Shown here piece by piece: positions 58,474 through 64,000 of a stretch of 64,000 bases of DNA (its first letter is position 1; the number at the start of each line of letters is the position of its first letter). The DNA comes from JAKALD01 sp963817785. GTDB taxonomy: Bacteria; Pseudomonadota; Gammaproteobacteria; Burkholderiales; SG8-39. The position numbers and the translations under genes are program-made. Location: the NCBI GenBank assembly GCA_963817785.1, contig CAWFPL010000008.1, forward strand, positions 1,116,001 through 1,180,000, written 5' to 3'. The notes below the pieces were generated by a model. The model was not told where the DNA came from and made no database searches. It worked only from the letters and a program-made list of their open reading frames with translations.

Positions 58474-61452
58474 CTAAAGGCCGGATGCTCTCCAACCCCG
58501 GAGCAGCGGGAAATACAGGCCTTGGCGGGAATCCGTCAGCGCCGCGGCATAGGCGCGCAGTTGCCCGGCATAGCGTTCGACTTCCCGATCGAGGAAGGCC
58601 TCGATATCGGCACCTTCGTGGCGGCTGGTCTTGTAGTCGACGATCCAGCGCGCCCCGGCCTCGTCGCGGAAGACGCGGTCGATGACGTAGCTGCGGATGC
58701 TGCCGTCGATTCTGGCGCGGATGCGGTATTCGCTGCGCGCTTCGGCGTGCGGGCCGACAATCCAGCGTCCCCGGTCGTCGCCGAGCGTGTTGCCGAGCGC
58801 GATCGCGACCATTTCGGCCGACGCGTCGAGGTCGCGGGGGGAAACTCCGCGCCGCCCGAGCTCCTTGCCGAATTGCGGCCGCAGGGAATCGATTCGCTTC
58901 GCGTCCCACCCGCGCAGCCCGTCCTCGGCGATGCGCTGCAGCCAGCGGTGCACGACGCTGCCGACGTGGCGCGCAGTTTCGCCAGCCCAGGAGAATTCGA
59001 TCTGCTCGCCCGGGTCGCGGCCTTCGGGCGGCGCATTCCAGACTGCGCGATCGGGCGGCGGCGGAAGGACGAAGTCGGCGTGCAGGCGGCGGAGCTCGTC
59101 CGGCGCGGCGGCCGCGGACTTCGGCGCGGGCTCGCGGTCGGGCGCAGGTTCGAGGGCCCGGGGAGCGAGGACCCAGGCCTGCGCGAGGAGCGAGCGCTTC
59201 GGCGGCGGCTTGGGGTCTGCGCCGGCGTCCTGCTTGAGGCAGCCGAGTAGGTGCAGGCGCTTGCCCGCACGGGTGGCGGCGACGTAGAGCAGGCGCCCGG
59301 CTTCGGTGTCTTCGGCCTGCCTGTCGAGGTCCTCGAGGTAGTCGTAGGCGAGCTCGTCGGGACCGCCGGTTTCCTTGATCGGGGCGAGCAGCAGCCTTTC
59401 GTCGGCGGTTTCCTTCCAGATGAAGAGCGGCGGGGTGCTGCGCCCCGGCGCGCGGTCGAGCCCGGGCAGGATGACGGTGTCGAACTCGAGGCCCTTGGCC
59501 TTGTGGATGGTCATGATCTGCAGCCGCTCGTCGGCCTCGACGTCGGGCAGCGCGTAGAGCTCCGCCAGCGCCTCGTCGAGCCGGCCGTGGTCGGCGAGAT
59601 CGCCCGCCTCCTCCAGCGCTTCGAGCTGGTCGAGGAACACCTCGGCGTCCTCGATGTCGGTGGCGTCTTCGACGCAGGCCGGGCCGCCGAGCGCGAGCCA
59701 GGCGCCCTCGACGCGCTCGCGCAGGCTGCCACGCAGGCGGTTGGCGATCGCGGGCGCGAGGACGCCGCGCACGCGCTCGAGCTCGGGAGCGTGCTGCATC
59801 AGCTCCCACACGGTCCGCTCGAGCTTGCCTTCGAACAGGCGCGACAGGTCGTCGAGCGACAGGCCGCACCAGGGCGCACGCAGCACCGCGAGCCACGCGA
59901 CGCGGTCGGCGAGGTGGTTGAGCGCGCGCGTGAGCGCGTACAGGTCCTGCACGACCTGCTTTTCGCCCAGGCGCTCGATCTCGATGGCGCGAAAGCGCAA
60001 CCCGGCGGCCTTCAGCGCCGGGACGATTTCCTCGAGCGCGCTGCGGTTGCGCACCAGGACCGCGCAATTGCCCTGCTCGCCGCGGGCGCCCCGTACCAGC
60101 TCGACCACGCGCCGCGCTTCGTGCGCAGGCTCGGCGAACAGATGCCAGCTCACCGCCTCGCCCGGCTGCTTCGGCTCGTGCGGGTTCGAAGGCGAGTACG
60201 GCACCGCGCCCGCGGCGAAGTCCTCCTCCGCGGGAAGGATCCTGGCGAAGGCCGAATTGATCCACTCCACGATCCCCGCCTGCGAGCGGAAGTTGGTCGA
60301 CAGCGTGAGCGGCTCGAGCTTCACGCCGCCGAGGCCCTGGTGGCGCGCGCGCAGGAACAGGCCCACCTGCGCCTCGCGAAAGCGATAGATCGACTGCATC
60401 GGGTCGCCCACCGCGAACATGGTCCTGCCGTCGCCCGGCTCCCAGCCCGCGGTCAGGCGCTCGAGCAGTTCCCACTGCGAGATCGACGTGTCCTGGAACT
60501 CGTCCACCAACACGTGGCGGATGCGCACGTCGAGCGACAGCAGCAGGTCGGTCGGCTCGCCGGGATCGCCCAGCGCGCGCACCGCGCCCTGGGCGATCTC
60601 GGTGAAGTCAGCCTGGCCGCGCTCGGCGCACACCAGCTTCAGTTCGGCGACCGCGCGCGGCAGGAGCTGCACGATCGCGCCGAGCGCCTCCCATTGCCCG
60701 TCGGTGTAGGCCGCGGGCGGCATGTCGAGCAGCGCCGCGAGCGCGCGGCGCACAGGCTCGTTGTCCGCCAGCTCCTGGGCGCGCCGGTTCCTCTTGCGCC
60801 AGGTGCGCTGCTTGGTGAGCAGCTCGCGCGCAAGCTCCTCCGAGGCATCGGGAAGCAGCGCCCGGGCCCTCGCGGCGAGCCGCTCGCGCGCCGCCGCGAG
60901 AGCCGCCTCGAGGTGCGCGCGATCGAGCGGTCCGTGGGCCTTGCGCAGCCATTGATCGCGCTTGGCGAGCATGCCGGCGACGAGCGACGCGGCGGTCGCG
61001 GCATTGCCGTCGAGGTGCGCGAGCAGCCGCGCAACGTGCTCGGCGGCCGGCTGTCTCGATTCGAGCAGCGCGAGGGTGCGTGCCGCGGCCTCGCGGTACA
61101 GCTCGCGCGCGTCCTCGACGATCTCGGGCTGCGCGCCGAAGCGCGAGAGCACCGGCATCTGGCGCGTAAACGACGCGCACAGCGCGTCGAAGGTCTGGAT
61201 GCGCAACCGGGGCGCCAGTTCCGCCGCGCCGGGAAGACCCTTCACGACGCGCCGTTTCATCTCCGCCGCGGCCTTGCGCGTAAAGGTGATCGCTAGGATC
61301 TCCTCGGGCCGCTCGACCGCGGGCAGCAGCCGCAGGTAACGCTGCACCAGCAGCTCGGTCTTGCCCGAGCCCGCGGGCGCCTGCACGATGAACGAGCACG
61401 CGGGATCGAGCGCGCGCGCCCTTTGCTCCCGATCAAGAATCGCGCCGCTCAT
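58474..61452 (-). CDS. AddA-like (RecB-family) helicase-nuclease
   Basis: 992 residues. UvrD-type SF1 helicase: Walker A APAGSGKTE (25-33), motif Ia AITFTRKAAAEMKRRV, motif II VDEFQDTS (about 310), and motif VI TRAGKRLHL-like (VAATRAGKRLHLLG, about 760). The C-terminal PD-(D/E)XK nuclease has IVDYKTSRHEG (about 958) and R-Y-A-G-Q-L-R-A-Y. With the upstream AddB-like gene it should form a double-strand-break end-resection enzyme feeding RecA. The length is slightly short for the family. Confidence 0.88.
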   Translation of the reverse strand: MSGAILDREQRARALDPACSFIVQAPAGSGKTELLVQRYLRLLPAVERPEEILAITFTRKAAAEMKRRVVKGLPGAAELAPRLRIQTFDALCASFTRQMPVLSRFGAQPEIVEDARELYREAAARTLALLESRQPAAEHVARLLAHLDGNAATAASLVAGMLAKRDQWLRKAHGPLDRAHLEAALAAARERLAARARALLPDASEELARELLTKQRTWRKRNRRAQELADNEPVRRALAALLDMPPAAYTDGQWEALGAIVQLLPRAVAELKLVCAERGQADFTEIAQGAVRALGDPGEPTDLLLSLDVRIRHVLVDEFQDTSISQWELLERLTAGWEPGDGRTMFAVGDPMQSIYRFREAQVGLFLRARHQGLGGVKLEPLTLSTNFRSQAGIVEWINSAFARILPAEEDFAAGAVPYSPSNPHEPKQPGEAVSWHLFAEPAHEARRVVELVRGARGEQGNCAVLVRNRSALEEIVPALKAAGLRFRAIEIERLGEKQVVQDLYALTRALNHLADRVAWLAVLRAPWCGLSLDDLSRLFEGKLERTVWELMQHAPELERVRGVLAPAIANRLRGSLRERVEGAWLALGGPACVEDATDIEDAEVFLDQLEALEEAGDLADHGRLDEALAELYALPDVEADERLQIMTIHKAKGLEFDTVILPGLDRAPGRSTPPLFIWKETADERLLLAPIKETGGPDELAYDYLEDLDRQAEDTEAGRLLYVAATRAGKRLHLLGCLKQDAGADPKPPPKRSLLAQAWVLAPRALEPAPDREPAPKSAAAAPDELRRLHADFVLPPPPDRAVWNAPPEGRDPGEQIEFSWAGETARHVGSVVHRWLQRIAEDGLRGWDAKRIDSLRPQFGKELGRRGVSPRDLDASAEMVAIALGNTLGDDRGRWIVGPHAEARSEYRIRARIDGSIRSYVIDRVFRDEAGARWIVDYKTSRHEGADIEAFLDREVERYAGQLRAYAAALTDSRQGLYFPLLRGWRASGL

Positions 61453-61514
61453 GAGGACCCATCATGCAGCCGGCGCCGCAGGCGGTTCGCGGCTCGGCGT
61501 GGATCGAGAATCAT
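61449..61514 (-). CDS. Putative 21-aa coupling ORF between the AddB-like and AddA-like genes
   Basis: ATG at 61514-61512 overlaps the AddB-like stop (ATGA). The frame runs 21 codons (MILDPRRAANRLRRRLHDGSS) and its TGA at 61451-61449 overlaps the AddA-like ATG (ATGA again). It thus exactly fills the 58-nt gap and would couple translation of the three frames. The peptide is Arg-rich. Without comparative data it may equally be chance, because a GC-rich gap this short often stays open. Confidence 0.35.
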   Translation of the reverse strand: MILDPRRAANRLRRRLHDGSS

Positions 61515-64000
61515 TCGGCCTGCTCCTGCTCGTCGCCGCCGAGCGCATCGAGGCGTTCGTGTACCCGGCACAAGGGCTGCAGGTCGCACTCGCGGCAGGT
61601 CTTGAGCAGCTCCTTCGGCGCGACGCGCGCCTCGCCCGCGGCGAAGCCCGCGCCGAGCGCCTCGAGCTCGGCTTTCCAGCCCGCAAGCAAGCCGTCCCAG
61701 TGATCGAAGCGCGTGATCCCGGGCAGCGCATCCGCGGCGCGCGCGTAGCCCGTGAAGCGCATCGCGCCGTGCCTGAGCTTGGCGAACGCCACCGCGCCGA
61801 TGTCCTCCGGCGCGGTGACCGCGTACAGCGGTAGCTGCGGGTCGCGCGGGCGCGCGTCCATCCAGTCGCGCGGCGTCACGCGATCGGCGGTCTTGTAGTC
61901 GACCAGCGCGTGGCTGCCGTCGGGCAGGCGGTCGAGCCGGTCGATGCGGCCCTGGAGCGCGAGCCCACCGATCTCGAGCGCGCGCTTTTCCTCCAGCGCC
62001 ACGACCTCGAACTCCCCGCGCGTCTTCTCCACCTCGAGCCACTCGCGCGCGAGCCGCGCGAGCCGCTCGCGCTCCAGTTCGGCGAAGCGCCCGTCCAGCC
62101 GCAGCGCCTTCACCGCCGCGTCCGCCGCCCCCGCGATGGCGGCATCGACGTTGCCCCTCAGCGCGGCGGAATTCCTGAGCGAGCCCCACAGGCTCTTCAT
62201 CAGTTCGTGCAGCAGCCGCCCGCGGTCGGCGGCATCCGGGCCGTCGGCCGGCGTCTCGAGCGCCTCGGCGGCGAGGCGATGGCGCGCGAAGGCCCGGAAC
62301 GGGCACGCCGCCTGGTCGGTGAGCACGCGCGAGCCGCCGCGCGTCCTGGTCCCTTGCACCGCGCGCGGCAGAGCGGGGGCCTTGCCGTCCGGCACCGTCT
62401 CGAGCTCGCGCAATGCGAACAGGACCTCGCGGTAACGCGGGTAGGCGGGCAGCCGGACCTCGCCTTCGGGCACCTGCGCGATCAGCGCACTGGGCGCGAG
62501 ATCGCGGTCGGCTTCGCGCAGCGCGTGCGACACGACGACCTCGTCCGCCGCGCCCAGCCACTCGGCGGTGATGCGCCGGTCAAGCGCGAGCGCGGTGTCG
62601 GCCGAGGCCTCGGGGATGCCCGCCTTCTTCTGCAGCGCGACCGCGATGAACGGGCTGGGGCGCGCGGCGAGCGGCCAGGCGTCGTCGGTGAGCCCGCTCA
62701 CCCAGAGGTGCGCGAACTGCAGGCCCGCCGACTCGAGGATGCCGAGCACCTGGATCGGCGCAGCCGCGGACTCCGGCTGGAACAGGGTCTCGCGGCACAG
62801 CCGCCCGAGGCGCGCGAGCGCGTCGGCTTGGCGCATTTTCGGCGCCACGCGCTCGAGCCGGGCGAGCTCGCCCAGCGTCTCGTGGAACTTGGCGCGCACC
62901 TGGAACTCGTGCGAGTCGAGCGCGCGCTCGCCCGGGAAACCCGCGGCCTCGAGCAGCGCCGAGAAGTGCCGCCCCCAGTCGTGCGGCGAGCGCTGCGCGG
63001 CGCGGTGCGTCGCGGCTTGCCCGATCAGCGCATCGAGGCTGTGCGCGAGCAGCGGCGCGCCGCCGAGCGACTCGACCGCCGCGCGCAGCCTGACCAGGGT
63101 CACGCGCGCGGGCAATCTCCCGCGCAGCTGCGCGTCGAGCAGCGCGCGGCGCGCCATCTCGCCTTGCGCGCCGCGCACGAACGGCGAGCGCACCAGCCGG
63201 CTGGCGAGCGCGAAGCCGACCTCGCCCTCGGCCAGCGCGAGGAGCCCCAGGGCCGCATGGACAAGCGGCTCGTCGGCGAGCGGCGCGCCGAGCGAGACAT
63301 TGAACGGCATGGTATTACGCCCGGTGCCGGGCAGATTGCCGGCCGGGTCCATGACGCGTGCGAAGACGCGCTGCACTTCCTTCCTGCGCTTTTGCAGGTC
63401 GGGCACGACGATGCCGATGCTCGGGTAGGCGGGGTATTCGCCGTCCTTCGGCGTCAGGCACGCATGCGCCTCCTCGAGCCGCGCACGCGCCCACTGCGCC
63501 GCGGCCTCCAACTCCGCGCGCGCAGAGGCGAAGGCCAGGCGCCGCGCCTGCGCCTGCTTGCGCCCGGGAGCGCACACGCGGACTTCGGTTCCGTGCTGCG
63601 CGCAGGCCGCAAGGAACTCCCGGGTCTGCGGAGTCAGGATGTCGAAAGCATAGGCGACCAGGAGCTTCGGCTTGCGCAACGCGTCTTCCTTCAGCAGGCC
63701 GGCCACCACGTCGGGCAGGCGCGCGGCGTCCACGTGCCCATCCCTGGCGCAGCGCCGCGCGTAGGCCTTCGCCCAGCCGGCGAAGGCGCGCGCGTCGTCG
63801 TTGCCGGGCCAGCTCTCGAGCGCGCCATCGATCCTCCAGGACTGCGCGAGGCGCCAGGCGTCCGCGGCCTGCGCCGCGGCCTGCGCGGCGCCGAGCAGCG
63901 CCCCGCCCCACTCGCTCTCGTCGACGGCCCGTTCCCACAGGTGCCGCTCCTGAGCGGGCGTGAGCAACAGCGCAAGTCCGGCGGCACGCTCCGAGTGCAG
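61511..64000 (-). CDS. AddB-like PD-(D/E)XK nuclease, 5' end beyond the window
   Basis: About 830 residues visible, with the frame open to the window edge, so the N-terminus lies outside. The interior has a degenerate helicase-like fold (residues near VLGILESAGLQFAHLWVSGLTDDAWP, excerpt) as in AddB/RecC-type partners. The C-terminal nuclease has E-near RGRLLHELMKSLW, the motif HALVDYKTADRVTP and R-D-P-Q-L-P-L-Y. It ends in a Cys-rich CRECDLQPLCRVHERL, consistent with part of the AddB Fe-S cluster. Upstream partner of the AddA-like gene. Confidence 0.85.
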   Translation of the reverse strand: MHSERAAGLALLLTPAQERHLWERAVDESEWGGALLGAAQAAAQAADAWRLAQSWRIDGALESWPGNDDARAFAGWAKAYARRCARDGHVDAARLPDVVAGLLKEDALRKPKLLVAYAFDILTPQTREFLAACAQHGTEVRVCAPGRKQAQARRLAFASARAELEAAAQWARARLEEAHACLTPKDGEYPAYPSIGIVVPDLQKRRKEVQRVFARVMDPAGNLPGTGRNTMPFNVSLGAPLADEPLVHAALGLLALAEGEVGFALASRLVRSPFVRGAQGEMARRALLDAQLRGRLPARVTLVRLRAAVESLGGAPLLAHSLDALIGQAATHRAAQRSPHDWGRHFSALLEAAGFPGERALDSHEFQVRAKFHETLGELARLERVAPKMRQADALARLGRLCRETLFQPESAAAPIQVLGILESAGLQFAHLWVSGLTDDAWPLAARPSPFIAVALQKKAGIPEASADTALALDRRITAEWLGAADEVVVSHALREADRDLAPSALIAQVPEGEVRLPAYPRYREVLFALRELETVPDGKAPALPRAVQGTRTRGGSRVLTDQAACPFRAFARHRLAAEALETPADGPDAADRGRLLHELMKSLWGSLRNSAALRGNVDAAIAGAADAAVKALRLDGRFAELERERLARLAREWLEVEKTRGEFEVVALEEKRALEIGGLALQGRIDRLDRLPDGSHALVDYKTADRVTPRDWMDARPRDPQLPLYAVTAPEDIGAVAFAKLRHGAMRFTGYARAADALPGITRFDHWDGLLAGWKAELEALGAGFAAGEARVAPKELLKTCRECDLQPLCRVHERLDALGGDEQEQAE

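Overview
The window is a GC-rich chromosomal segment, near 70% GC by eye, with dense gene packing and many ATGA/GTGA overlaps. The left edge has the gene order hfq-hflX-hflK-hflC-DUF2065 typical of Betaproteobacteria. Together with the NodT/RND efflux set, a Mla-type lipid transport set, a type IV pilin and AddAB-like recombination genes, this points to a Burkholderiales-like betaproteobacterium, probably an environmental one. The species cannot be named from the sequence. I saw no rRNA, tRNA or CRISPR array.

Layout. 0-5 kb: housekeeping (DUF2065, hflC, hflK, hflX, hfq, aroC, a CBS-pair protein). 5-11.5 kb: a stand-alone acetate kinase next to an internally deleted short-chain dehydrogenase, then GNAT, CoA-transferase, crotonase, GST and extradiol dioxygenase genes. 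11.5-17.3 kb: a tripartite RND efflux operon. 17.3-21.3 kb: small catabolic and stress enzymes. 21.3-26.5 kb: a Mla-type ATPase gene and a MacB/FtsX-type ABC exporter operon. 26.6-31.3 kb: an exported methyltransferase, SrkA-like kinase, CHRD lipoprotein, histidine phosphatase and a tandemly duplicated pair of small exported Asp/Arg/His-rich proteins. 31.3-38 kb: dehydrogenase, extradiol dioxygenase-like protein, ThDP decarboxylase, ferritin-like protein and Cfa-type synthase. 38-42.8 kb: a complete branched-chain amino acid type ABC importer. 43.4-46.7 kb: envelope proteins interrupted by an intact IS1634-type element whose 4-bp target, CTAG, overlaps a stop codon. 46.9-50 kb: the RNA-repair operon archease-rtcB-DUF72. 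50-52.4 kb: MlaE, MlaD and a lipoprotein. 52.7-58.2 kb: type IV pilin, a frameshifted REP-associated transposase, an orphan small gene, MBL-fold protein, methyltransferase, cold-shock protein and a phosphodiesterase/nuclease-like protein. 58.5-64 kb: AddA-like and AddB-like genes, the latter running off the window.

The most interesting signal is regulatory. Six near-perfect FNR/ANR/DNR-type palindromes (TTGAY-N4-RTCAA) all lie in intergenic DNA. Five of them sit 21-22 nt upstream of a plausible -10 hexamer, the class II (-41.5) arrangement. They would place OsmC, the ABC exporter, the extradiol dioxygenase-like protein, the archease-RtcB RNA-repair operon and an orphan 106-residue protein in one oxygen- or NO-responsive regulon. 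A second recurring feature is a -10 hexamer ending only 6-9 nt before the start codon, without a Shine-Dalgarno, in front of several genes including the transposase. This suggests leaderless mRNAs.
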